Shown piece by piece: positions 26,979 through 34,855 of a stretch of 64,000 nt of DNA. Each line of letters begins with the position of its first letter. Within the stretch, counting starts at the first letter, position 1. The DNA is taken from the NCBI GenBank assembly GCA_965217605.1, contig CBDCJB010000013.1:62001-126000 (forward strand), written 5' to 3'. The notes beneath the pieces are model-generated. The model saw only the letters and a program-made list of their open reading frames with translations, was not told the origin of the DNA and did not search any database. The position numbers and the translations under genes are program-made. The stretch is from JAYYZW01 sp965217605. Its GTDB lineage: Bacteria; Pseudomonadota; Gammaproteobacteria; Ga0077536.

Positions 26979-27738
26979 CGCGGTGTTACCGCTGGCGCAG
27001 GCGCAATCGGCCGCGGACCGGCAGTCGATATTGCCGATCACCGTGCGCAAGCTGTCGTTCGCCGTCGGCGATACGACGATCATCAAGGACCTCGATTTGG
27101 TGGTGCGGAGCAGTGGTTGCACGGTCATCATGGGCTACAACGGCGCGGGCAAGAGCGTGCTGTTGCGCCTGCTGAACGGCCTGATCGAACCGACCTGTGG
27201 TGAGATCAAATGGGCCCGGAATTTGACGTCTACCGACCTGCGCCGGCGCCAGGCGATGGTGTTTCAGCATCCGGTCCTGCTCAGGCGTTCGGTAGCGGAC
27301 AACATCCGCTACGCGATGAAGGTTCACGGCATCGCTCACGCGGAACGTGAGGACCGCTTGCACCGCTCGCTCACCGCGGGTGATCTGGCCCATCTCGCGG
27401 AACGGCATGCAAGCGTACTTTCAGGGGGTGAACGCCAACGCCTCGCCGTGGTCAGGGCCATGAGTACCGATCCGGAGCTCTTGTTTTTGGATGAACCGAC
27501 TGCGAGCCTCGACCCCGCGTCCGCCCGCGCCATCGAAGACCTGATCGCGACCAGCCACGTGCGCGGGACCAAGATCGTGTTGGTCACCCAGAGCGCAGCA
27601 CAGGCCGAACGCCTGGCTGAGGACGTCGTGTTCATCCACGACGGGCGCGTCACCGAACACCTGCCGGCGGCTGAATTTTTCGCCGGCCCGAACTCGGCCC
27701 CGGCGCGCGCGTTCATCGAAGGGCGGTTGGACCCATGA
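26971..27738 (+). CDS. tupC: Tungstate ABC transporter ATP-binding protein
   Basis: 255 residues. Walker A GYNGAGKS at 55-62, Q-loop FQHPVLLRRS, signature LSGGERQRLAVVRA, Walker B LLFLDEPTASLD and the switch region LVTQSAAQAERLA (the switch His of most ABC ATPases appears as Gln). Like other TupC proteins it lacks a long regulatory domain. It overlaps tupB (8 bases) and tupA (4 bases), so the three are co-translated. Confidence 0.92.
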   Translation: MPDAVLPLAQAQSAADRQSILPITVRKLSFAVGDTTIIKDLDLVVRSSGCTVIMGYNGAGKSVLLRLLNGLIEPTCGEIKWARNLTSTDLRRRQAMVFQHPVLLRRSVADNIRYAMKVHGIAHAEREDRLHRSLTAGDLAHLAERHASVLSGGERQRLAVVRAMSTDPELLFLDEPTASLDPASARAIEDLIATSHVRGTKIVLVTQSAAQAERLAEDVVFIHDGRVTEHLPAAEFFAGPNSAPARAFIEGRLDP

Positions 27739-28595
27739 CCCAGGGCCGCAATACCAGCGCCGCATTGAAAAAAATGCTCGCTGTAACGCTGCTCGCCGCG
27801 ACGCCCTTATTCGCGGTTGGCGCCGATCGATTCATCATTCTGCAATCGACGACGTCGACCCAGAATTCAGGGTTGTTGGATCACCTGATCCCGCTGTTCA
27901 AAGCGGCTTCGGGAATCGATGTGCGGGTCGTCGCCGTCGGAACGGGCCAAGCGCTGCGCAACGCGCGCAATGGTGACGGTGACGTCTTACTCGTTCATGC
28001 CAAGCACGCTGAAGAACGCTTCGTCGCGGAGGGCTTTGGCGTTGAGCGCTTCGACCTCATGTACAACGACTTCGTGTTTGTCGGACCACCGGCCGACTCG
28101 GCGGCGATCCGTCGGATCGAATCGGCCGCCGCGGCGCTCGCCATGATTGCTTCGAAACGCGCGGTATTCGTCTCGCGCGGTGATGACAGCGGCACCCATA
28201 GCAAAGAATTGGCACTGTGGCGAGGTACGGGCTTCGACGTGGAAGCCGAAAGCGGCACCTGGTACCGCGAAACGGGCGCCGGCATGGGGACGACCTTGAA
28301 CATCGCGGTAGGCATGGACGGCTACACCATGACCGATCGCGCGACCTGGCTCAGCTTCAAGAATAAGGCGGCGTTCGAGATCCTGCTTGAAGGCGATCCG
28401 GAACTCTTCAATCAGTACGGGATCATGCTGGTCAATCCGGCCCGACACCCCAACGTCAAAGCCGTGGCCGGCCAGGCGTTCATCGACTGGCTCATCGGAG
28501 CGGCGGGCCAGCGCGCCATCGCCGACTTCCGGATCGGCGGGCTGCAGCTGTTCTTCCCGAATACGCGCACGGCTACCAAACAAGGCAGTCCGTGA
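27735..28595 (+). CDS. tupA: Tungstate-binding periplasmic protein
   Basis: 286 residues: signal peptide (MLAVTLLAATPLFAVGA), then the TupA hallmark LQSTTSTQNSGLLDHLIPLF, DGDVLLVHAKHAEERFVAEG, VSRGDDSGTHSKELALW and GTTLNIAVGMDGYTMTDRA. TupA binds tungstate with very high affinity and discriminates against molybdate. There is no lipobox, so it is soluble in the periplasm, consistent with a Gram-negative cell. Last gene of the porin-tupBCA operon. Confidence 0.93.
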   Translation: MTQGRNTSAALKKMLAVTLLAATPLFAVGADRFIILQSTTSTQNSGLLDHLIPLFKAASGIDVRVVAVGTGQALRNARNGDGDVLLVHAKHAEERFVAEGFGVERFDLMYNDFVFVGPPADSAAIRRIESAAAALAMIASKRAVFVSRGDDSGTHSKELALWRGTGFDVEAESGTWYRETGAGMGTTLNIAVGMDGYTMTDRATWLSFKNKAAFEILLEGDPELFNQYGIMLVNPARHPNVKAVAGQAFIDWLIGAAGQRAIADFRIGGLQLFFPNTRTATKQGSP

Positions 28596-28644
28596 TAAAG
28601 CTCACCGCGCTTCAACGCGCCGATCGTTTCCACGGGACTGGGCA

Positions 28645-29571
28645 CTAGCTGCAATCGATCGTCTGCAAACCCGTGTCCAGGATAGAGATGCGAATAGGCG
28701 TCCGGCCCACGACTTCGCCATCGACTTGCACGGGCTCCGCGTACCGCGTGCTGAGTTCAACGATGTCCGCGATACGCGTATGCACTTCCGGGCGCACCTC
28801 GATACTTCCGTTGTACAGGCGATAGCCCGATAACGTCAGGCGCCACCACGGCAGATCCTCGATCTCCGTCACCGCCAGATGCCCGTTGAGATCGCGCGCA
28901 TGTGGTGCTAGACACATACCACCGCCGGCAAAGGGCCCCAGTGCACACAGGGCGAGCAGTACCTGCCGCGCGCTGGATTCACCATCGATGACCGCGTTTA
29001 ACTCGATCGCCTCAAATCGCGCGAAAGCGCGCATCAAACCGACGAGGTAGCGCAGTGTCGCCCAGCGCACGGCGGGCGCGGATTCAATCACGCGGACATC
29101 CAACCCGATCCCCACTGAATTGACGAAACATCGTTGCCAGGACGGCTCGGTTCCGATCGATTGCACAAGACCGACCGGACACGACACCCCGCGATCGCGC
29201 TTGAGTGCAGTGGCGACTTTGCGCAGATCGCGGGCGTACGCACGACTCCGCGTCCAATCATTGCCACTGCCGAGCGGCAATACCGCGACGGTTGCGCCAT
29301 TCAACGCGCCGGCGTCGAATAAACCATTTACCGCTTCATTGAGCGTACCGTCGCCGCCGGCGATCAAAAACCTGCGGTGTCCACCCACGGCCCGGTCGCG
29401 CGCGATCCCGCGGGCCTCGCCGCTGCCACCCGTCTCGTACAGATCCCACTCGACGCCCTCATTTCGCAGCACCGTGAGCGCGGCGTGCCGCTTCCGTGCG
29501 GCGCGCCCGGCGCCGGCGGCCGGGTTGATGATGAGTTGCCAGCGCGCCGATGTCGCCGTTCGCGTCGTCAA
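28645..29571 (-). CDS. Diacylglycerol/lipid kinase (DagK_cat family)
   Basis: 308 residues of the YegS/BmrU-like lipid kinase family: N-terminal LIINPAAGAGRAARKRHAAL, nucleotide site IAGGDGTLNEAVNGLF, LPLGSGNDWTRS and C-terminal EVHTRIADIVELS with VQVDGEVVGRTPIRI. It phosphorylates a lipid, probably diacylglycerol or a related species, at the membrane. The start is a TTG at 29571 overlapping the TGA of the glycosyltransferase gene upstream, so the two are coupled. Confidence 0.9.
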   Translation of the reverse strand: MTTRTATSARWQLIINPAAGAGRAARKRHAALTVLRNEGVEWDLYETGGSGEARGIARDRAVGGHRRFLIAGGDGTLNEAVNGLFDAGALNGATVAVLPLGSGNDWTRSRAYARDLRKVATALKRDRGVSCPVGLVQSIGTEPSWQRCFVNSVGIGLDVRVIESAPAVRWATLRYLVGLMRAFARFEAIELNAVIDGESSARQVLLALCALGPFAGGGMCLAPHARDLNGHLAVTEIEDLPWWRLTLSGYRLYNGSIEVRPEVHTRIADIVELSTRYAEPVQVDGEVVGRTPIRISILDTGLQTIDCS

Positions 29572-31439
29572 GGGTCGCGATCGTCCAAGCGTTCCGGGCG
29601 CGTAAACGTCTTCGCGAGGTGTTCGGTCTGTCGCTTGATTTCACCCGGGCCCATGCGCCACCGCACCACGTCCGCTGCGCGGACGTCGCCCTTGATCGTC
29701 AGCGCCAGCAGCAACATATCGTCGATGGCGTCGTGCTGTGTCCAATCGATGGAGACGTCATTAATCGTAATGCGGTCGGTCATCAATAGCGCTGCGAGCG
29801 CCGGTCCCCGTTCGGGCCCTACAGAATCTGCGAGCTCGGACCACAGCGACACAGCTTCAGCGTGATGACCCAAGCGCCAGTACACAATACCGACGACGCG
29901 ACGCGCCACCGGCGAAGCCGGCGCCGATCGCGCGCACATGTCCGCGAGCCATGCGAGCTCGCCGTCGGATTGCGTACCGTAGAGCCAGGCATTGAAACCG
30001 GCCACGCAGGTCAACTCGAGCGCCGCTGCGTCCCGGGGTGCGCGAGCCAAAGCCCGGCGCGCATATCCGAGCGCCGCGTCGTGCCGTTCCACTTGCGAAT
30101 TCGCGCGCGCGAGCAACAGATAATCCTGCAGGTAGGTTTTCTCTGCTTCGATGCGCGCGATCGGTATCAGGCTCAGGCCGAGCAATAAACAGCCCGTGGC
30201 GGCACCCAGGATCATGCCTCGGCGATTGCGCGGACGCGTCGCGAGACCGCCCGCCATCACGGCCAATAGAGGCAGCAGCGGCAAACGAAATCGCGCGCTG
30301 ACATAGGTCAGCAACAATCCGGCGGTGTAGGCGGCCGCGCACAACGCCAGCCCCTGCATACCCGCACGCTGCCAACCCCATACGAGCCCCACCCCGGCGC
30401 CCGCGACCAACAGCGCCCAACACAGCGGATTCCAGCGCAGCCACGGCGAACGCCGTTTGTGCAGGCTGTAGGTCTTATTGTTGTATTGCTCGAAGTTGTT
30501 GATCAGGTAATAAGCCTTACGCACGAGCAAACTGCCCCACTGCAGCGGCGAGTTGACGATGTGTTCGATGGTCTTCGCGCGCCAGAATCCCGCCTGGCTT
30601 GCGGGCTCGGCCGATGACGCGGGATTCAATTCCGTAAACAGGCGTTCGGACTCGATGCGAGCGGGATTCGCATCGGCGTCGTAGGACGCGATGCGCGTCG
30701 CCTGCTGAAAATAGCGACCGTTGGCGCCGGGTCGATTGGCGGACCACAGGTTGTAGGCACCCTGCCACGGCAGCACGCGCAAGTCGCCGGACAGGCTGTA
30801 GTTCACGGCACCCATCAGGCCCAACACGATTATTGCCGGCAAAAGACCGGCAAGGATCGAGCGCGCATGCGCCCGCACGGGCCGTATGTCGATCGTCACG
30901 ATCACGAACCACGCGAGCAGCACGGTCAACATGTGTGGCCGCGCAAGCACCGCGAGCGCCAGACAAACCGATGCCAGCGCCAGTCGAGCGCGGCCACCTT
31001 CGGGCACCGCCGCGATGCCGCTCATACCCGCATGCAAGCCGGCGAGCATCAAGGTGATAGCAAGGGAAATGTCGAGCGGATCGCCGGCAAAGTGGAGCGC
31101 GACCGGATTCAAGCCGTAGAGCACCGCCGCGAGTGCGCTCGCTGCGTTACTTCGCCACAACGCACCCGCAATCCACCACACCAACAACACATTGACGCAA
31201 TGCAGCAGCCCATTCAGCAGACGTGCGCAGAAAGCGAGATCGGGCGCCGCAACGCCGGCCTCGACGAATAGGGATAGCAGCGCTGGATAGAGCGCCGCGC
31301 GATAAAACGGCTCTTGCGGTAGGTCACCGTTCGCGATACGCGTGGCCAGCGCGAGTATCTCGCGGCCATCGAGCACGGGGTAAAGCCCGAGCGGTGTCGC
31401 GCTGTACCACAGCAAAAAACCCGCTGTGTACGTCAACAC
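29568..31439 (-). CDS. GT39-like membrane glycosyltransferase with C-terminal TPR-like tail
   Basis: 623 residues from GTG 31439. The N-terminal two thirds hold about ten transmembrane helices and the ArnT/PMT-type first loop (PVLDGREILALATRIANGDL, PQEPFYRAALYPALLSLFVE), as in polyprenyl-phosphate-sugar-dependent glycosyltransferases. The last ~180 residues are soluble helical repeats (LARANSQVERHDAALGYARR, VYWRLGHHAEAVSLWSELAD) of TPR type. The upstream frame stays open without an ATG/GTG/TTG until a stop, so the GTG start is the best choice. Coupled to the lipid kinase downstream, suggesting glycolipid or lipid-linked sugar modification. Confidence 0.8.
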   Translation of the reverse strand: MLTYTAGFLLWYSATPLGLYPVLDGREILALATRIANGDLPQEPFYRAALYPALLSLFVEAGVAAPDLAFCARLLNGLLHCVNVLLVWWIAGALWRSNAASALAAVLYGLNPVALHFAGDPLDISLAITLMLAGLHAGMSGIAAVPEGGRARLALASVCLALAVLARPHMLTVLLAWFVIVTIDIRPVRAHARSILAGLLPAIIVLGLMGAVNYSLSGDLRVLPWQGAYNLWSANRPGANGRYFQQATRIASYDADANPARIESERLFTELNPASSAEPASQAGFWRAKTIEHIVNSPLQWGSLLVRKAYYLINNFEQYNNKTYSLHKRRSPWLRWNPLCWALLVAGAGVGLVWGWQRAGMQGLALCAAAYTAGLLLTYVSARFRLPLLPLLAVMAGGLATRPRNRRGMILGAATGCLLLGLSLIPIARIEAEKTYLQDYLLLARANSQVERHDAALGYARRALARAPRDAAALELTCVAGFNAWLYGTQSDGELAWLADMCARSAPASPVARRVVGIVYWRLGHHAEAVSLWSELADSVGPERGPALAALLMTDRITINDVSIDWTQHDAIDDMLLLALTIKGDVRAADVVRWRMGPGEIKRQTEHLAKTFTRPERLDDRDP

Positions 31440-31554
31440 GGCACCCGCAACGGTCAGTCGCAGTGAATTGGCTGTCAGCGCAGACCACCTCGAATCAGAT
31501 CGTCGAGTTCGGGATTATGCGCAAGACTGCCGGCCCGCGAAACGGGATAGCGCA

Positions 31555-31869
31555 CTAGAAGGAGAAGTCTTCGATGAATCTCGCGAAATAGGGCGCCGCG
31601 ACTATGGCAAACAGCGCGGCCAAGGCTACGTCGGGGTCGTAACCGATCCGCAGTGCTTCTTCCATGGGCACGTTCGCACTGATCGTCAGCAACACGACGA
31701 CCACGATGAGGGCCAGACGACGGTGCGCGATCAGACCCGTGATTACGAAGGCAATGGCCGTGAACATCAAGATATCGGGATCGAATCCCATGCGTTGCAG
31801 GAACCCGTCATTGGCGTTCATGCCGAGAGTCAGGGACATGCTGATAAAGATTAAGCCGAAATTAATCAT
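31555..31869 (-). CDS. Small membrane protein, unknown
   Basis: 104 residues, three hydrophobic segments (FGLIFISMSLTLGMNAN, ILMFTAIAFVITGLIAHRRL, ALIVVVVLLTISANVPM) and a shorter fourth (ALAALFAIVAAPYFARFI). No family recognised. It lies 115 bp upstream of the glycosyltransferase gene on the same strand and is divergent from the AhpD-like gene. Confidence 0.65.
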   Translation of the reverse strand: MINFGLIFISMSLTLGMNANDGFLQRMGFDPDILMFTAIAFVITGLIAHRRLALIVVVVLLTISANVPMEEALRIGYDPDVALAALFAIVAAPYFARFIEDFSF

Positions 31870-32035
31870 ATGAATGTCCGCCGGTCTTGCTATCGACCAG
31901 TAAGCCTTATCCTTTAATGCTTAGGGCGTACCGAGCCGTATGCCGCGCCCGCCAGGATCCGCGCATCTGATAGGATGCCGGCGGGCACCGTCGCAACGAT
32001 GGGGTCTACGCAATTCAGTCGGAGGGAACGCACGC

Positions 32036-33121
32036 ATGAGCTTGTATGGGGATTCGACATACCACATCAGCGACACGCTGGCGGCGTTCCATGACGATGA
32101 GTTGGCGAGCTTCGCTCGACCCGGCACCTGGATGACGGGCGAGGAGCGCACGGCGGTCGCGCGGCATTGCCGTGCGGCGCGCTGTCAGGCCGGAATACAG
32201 GAAGCGGACGGCGATCTCGATGAGGATGAAGTCTTACCCGCAGCCCTAAGCGAAGTCGTCACACAGGTTGCGGTTGCGCCCAAGGACCTCGAGCGGTCGT
32301 TCTTCGAAAACGCACGGGCCGCGGACATCAGCGATGCGGAATACGTCGAAACCGTCGGGATCGTGTCGCGGCTGGTCAACCTCGATGTGTTCGCGCGCGG
32401 ACTCGGTGTGCCGATGCGCACGTTGCACGCACCCATCGACGGCGAACCGAGCCTCGATCGGCCTGCCACGGCGATCGACGAAGGCGCGTGGGTGGCGTCG
32501 ATTCCGAGCGACGAGCGCGGTGGTGACGTAGGCAACGACCTTTATGGCGGCACCATGCAACCGTTCGTTTACCGGGCGCTGAGCCTCGTGCCGCCGGAAG
32601 CGGAACGCATCATGGTGGGTGGGCGTACGCAATATCTGCCGATCGACAAATTCTTCGATTTCACCTATTCGCATCACGCCGCGCTGAGCCGGGCGCAACT
32701 CGAAATCGTGGCTGGGCGGGTCTCCGCGCTCAACCAATGTTTTTACTGAACGGTCTCCCATTGCGTGGTGCTCCGTGGGAGTGGCAAGTTAGAAGACTAT
32801 CCCGTCGACCTGCGGGCGATCATCGACCCCACCTACGCCATCGGTATCCCCGACGGCGATGTGTTGCTGGCGTTTGCAAGCACCGTGGTCGGAGGCGACC
32901 TCGCAGCGCTGGACAGCGCACGCGCCGCGCTCGTCGCGCGCCTGGGCGGTGACGCGCTCGTCGCGGCCGCGGTGATCGCCGGAAATTTCAGTCGCAACGA
33001 CCGCGTTGCCGATGCCATCGGCATCCCGATGGAAGCGGAATTTATGGGGCAAAGCGCCGATTTTCGCGCGGATTTGGGGCTCAACGACTTCTTGTCGGCG
33101 CGCAGCAGCTTGGGCGGGTGA
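32036..33121 (+). CDS. AhpD/CMD-family peroxidase-like protein, candidate selenoprotein (in-frame TGA, C235-F-Y-U238)
   Basis: The gene starts at ATG 32036 after a GGAGGGAA ribosome site and reads to TAA-less TGA at 33121: 362 codons with one internal TGA at 32747-32749 (codon 238) and no frame change. Two CMD-like halves are visible; the first has degenerate cysteines (AARCQ) and DAEYVETVGIVSRLVNLDVF. The second reads LSRAQLEIVAGRVSALNQC, FY, TGA, TVSHCVVLRGSGKL. In AhpD-like and peroxidase-related relatives this spot is N-x-C-x-Y-C-x-x-S-H, so TGA replaces the second catalytic cysteine. AhpD-like selenoproteins with CxxU are known from marine metagenomes. A stem-loop follows the TGA. Alternative: a nonsense mutation of a Cys codon, which would leave a 237-residue product without the active site. 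Confidence 0.72.
32755..32781 (+). promoter_or_regulatory. Candidate bacterial SECIS stem-loop
   Basis: CTCCCA (32755-32760) pairs with TGGGAG (32776-32781), starting 6 bases after the TGA. Inside, GC (32763-32764) can pair with GC (32770-32771), leaving the apical loop GTGGT, which contains GU about 20 bases from the TGA, near the spacing of the E. coli fdhF SECIS. The outer stem is only six pairs, so this is suggestive only. Confidence 0.55.
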
Positions 33122-33124
33122 TAC

Positions 33125-33156
33125 CCCCGGATTACGCTGCGCGTCATCCGGGCTAC
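33125..33156. repeat. REP-like repeat (locus 3, single unit)
   Basis: One unit in reverse orientation (CCCCGGATTACGCTGCGCGT then CATCCGGGCTAC) between the convergent AhpD-like and transglutaminase genes. Confidence 0.75.
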
Positions 33157-33163
33157 CCCATCG

Positions 33164-33857
33164 TCAATGGAGAGGGTGCAGCTCCGCCGCCACTTCCCGA
33201 TCGAAATCGCCGGCGTCGATAGACAGCATGAAATCGGGGTAATGCCGCGCGAAATCCGCTTGCAAGGCAGCGAGCGGTACCTCGGCGAACTCGCCGCGAT
33301 GAGCGAGGTACTCCATGTGGGCCTGGCCGTCCGCATCGAACGGATGGAAGATCGAGTCTTCCACACCGTCGAACTCGAGCGTCAAGATCCGGAACTTCGC
33401 GCACAGTTCGCGGTTGAATGCCGGCGTCGCCTTGACCCACCGGCCGTTCAAGCGTATCGCCGTGTAACCATAACCATGCCAGTAGAAAATATTCGTGCCC
33501 ATGGTGCGCCGCATGCGCGCTGTCGAGAGATGATTTTGCACATCCGCAAAGCCGAGCGCGGCCGGGATATTCACGGCGCGGCAACAGGCGGCGAGCAGCA
33601 CGGCCTTGCTCACGCCAACCCCGCCCCGCCGCCAGCGTGCCGCTTACGCGCAAGCCGGCGGGAGACAGCTTGATGGCGTAGGGATCGTAACGAATACCGT
33701 CGCGTATGGCGTAGTAGAGCGCGATCGATTTCGCCAGGTCATCGTCACAGCCCGCGCTGTGGCGCGCGGCGTAAGCGCTGATGGACGCGTGTTCGGAATC
33801 GATGATCGAGGTCGGTGTGACGCAGGTGCCGGGATCGGTGATGGCGGGCAGTGACAT
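33164..33857 (-). pseudogene. Transglutaminase-like protease-fold gene, frameshifted at the catalytic cysteine
   Basis: Starting at ATG 33857 (MSLPAITDPGTCVTPTSIID) the protein has the N-terminal helix of bacterial transglutaminase-like proteins (SIALYYAIRDGIRYDPYAIK). At about 33615 the frame breaks: the first frame reads GRGWREQ, the next reads VSKAVLLAACCRAVNIPAAL. Family members have G-W-C-V-S-K at this point, so two bases (TG of the TGC codon region) are missing and the catalytic cysteine is lost. The rest is normal, with the His in FYWHGYGYTAIRLNGRW and Asp in LTLEFDGVEDSIFHPFDADG. Corrected length is 231 residues. Confidence 0.78.
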
Positions 33858-33918
33858 GGCGTTCGAGTGTAGCAGTATCAGCGGTGACGACGGGGGCGCC
33901 GGCCGGCCATGCTACGGA

Positions 33919-34083
33919 TCAATCCTCGTCATCGGTGGCGACGTCCACCACGGCGCCGCCAACCTTGAAGGGAACCTTGGCGACCGCGAGGGCCGCGTCG
34001 GTTGCCGTATCGATGACGGTGCTGGCGCAAGCGCTTAATACGAGCGCGCAGATCAGGGCAGCGAGTCTCAACTCCAATCTCAT
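33919..34083 (-). CDS. Small lipoprotein (54 residues)
   Basis: Reads MRLELRLAALICALVLSACA at the N-terminus: a short signal peptide and lipobox LSAC, so the mature lipoprotein would begin at Cys19. The short remainder (STVIDTATDAALAVAKVPFK, VGGAVVDVATDDED) matches the small lipoproteins of the NF038104-like group, usually with a CAS-T-V-hydrophobic pattern and K-x-P-F-K-V. Function unknown. It follows an AT-rich region likely to hold its promoter. Confidence 0.78.
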   Translation of the reverse strand: MRLELRLAALICALVLSACASTVIDTATDAALAVAKVPFKVGGAVVDVATDDED

Positions 34084-34195
34084 GTTAATCATAAGATATG
34101 CAAAGTAACTATATGAATTATAGCTGTTTCAATAGCTAGAAACAACATTAAGATTGGCATCGGCGTAAGCCGGGATGGCCTCGCGGCCGTGCGGA

Positions 34196-34816
34196 TCAGG
34201 CGGACACTAGACCGAGCTTTTCGTGCACCCGCCCGAGCCGTTCCAGGCCCCAGAACAGCTCGCCATCGACGAGGTAACCGGGCACGCCGAATACGCCTGC
34301 CGCTTCCGCGGCGTCGATGATCGCGTCGTGCCGCGCACGCCCGTCGCCGGCCATAAACGCGTCGAATCCCTCCGCATCAAAACCGGTTTCGGTCATGAGC
34401 GCCGCGATGCACCGGGCGTCGTCGATATCCAGCTCGCGGCGGAAGAAGCGTTCGAATACCGCATTGTGGAAGGCTCGGAAATCGCCCTGCTCGCGCACGT
34501 ATAGAAAACCGATGTGAGCGGGAGAACTGTCGAAGATCTTCCGCGGGCCGCGGATGGTCAGGCCCCGGCGGTTCGCTTCGCGCCGGCAGTCCATATAGGA
34601 ATACTTGACGCGCCGCCATTGGTGATCGTTGCGGGTACCGACGGTGTCCGTGCCGTCGGCGCCGAGTTTTGCACTGCCGAGGTACTTGTCGATCTGCAGT
34701 GTGTACGGCAGCCATTCGACGGTGACGCCCGGTTGTTCCGCCAGTTCGAACGTCGCTTCCTGCGCGAGGTAGGCGTAAGGGCTTTTATAGTCGAAATAGT
34801 GCGTGACGTGTGGCAC
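34196..34816 (-). CDS. DsbA-fold 2-hydroxychromene-2-carboxylate isomerase-like protein
   Basis: 206 residues of the DsbA/kappa-GST fold. The N-terminal HYFDYKSPYAYLAQEATFEL has the catalytic-site serine typical of HCCA isomerases instead of CxxC. C-terminal GVFGVPGYLVDGELFWGLER carries the cis-proline loop and the FWG motif. Such enzymes use glutathione to isomerise chromene or related compounds in aromatic catabolism. The substrate here is not known and no aromatic operon adjoins. Confidence 0.85.
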   Translation of the reverse strand: MPHVTHYFDYKSPYAYLAQEATFELAEQPGVTVEWLPYTLQIDKYLGSAKLGADGTDTVGTRNDHQWRRVKYSYMDCRREANRRGLTIRGPRKIFDSSPAHIGFLYVREQGDFRAFHNAVFERFFRRELDIDDARCIAALMTETGFDAEGFDAFMAGDGRARHDAIIDAAEAAGVFGVPGYLVDGELFWGLERLGRVHEKLGLVSA

Positions 34817-34828
34817 GGTTAAGACGTT

Positions 34829-34855
34829 CCTGGATGGAGCTCAGCTCCATCCAGG
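34829..34855. repeat. REP-like palindrome (locus 4)
   Basis: CCTGGATGGAGCT, one base, then the exact reverse complement. The following CTA (34856-34858) extends the repeat to GTAGCCTGGATG and is the stop codon of the deacetylase gene on the minus strand. Confidence 0.8.

Noticed and set aside
28645..31869. Exopolysaccharide or lipid-A modification cluster
   Set aside because: A GT39-like enzyme and a lipid kinase are coupled, but no polymerase, flippase or further transferase is present, so a full pathway cannot be claimed.
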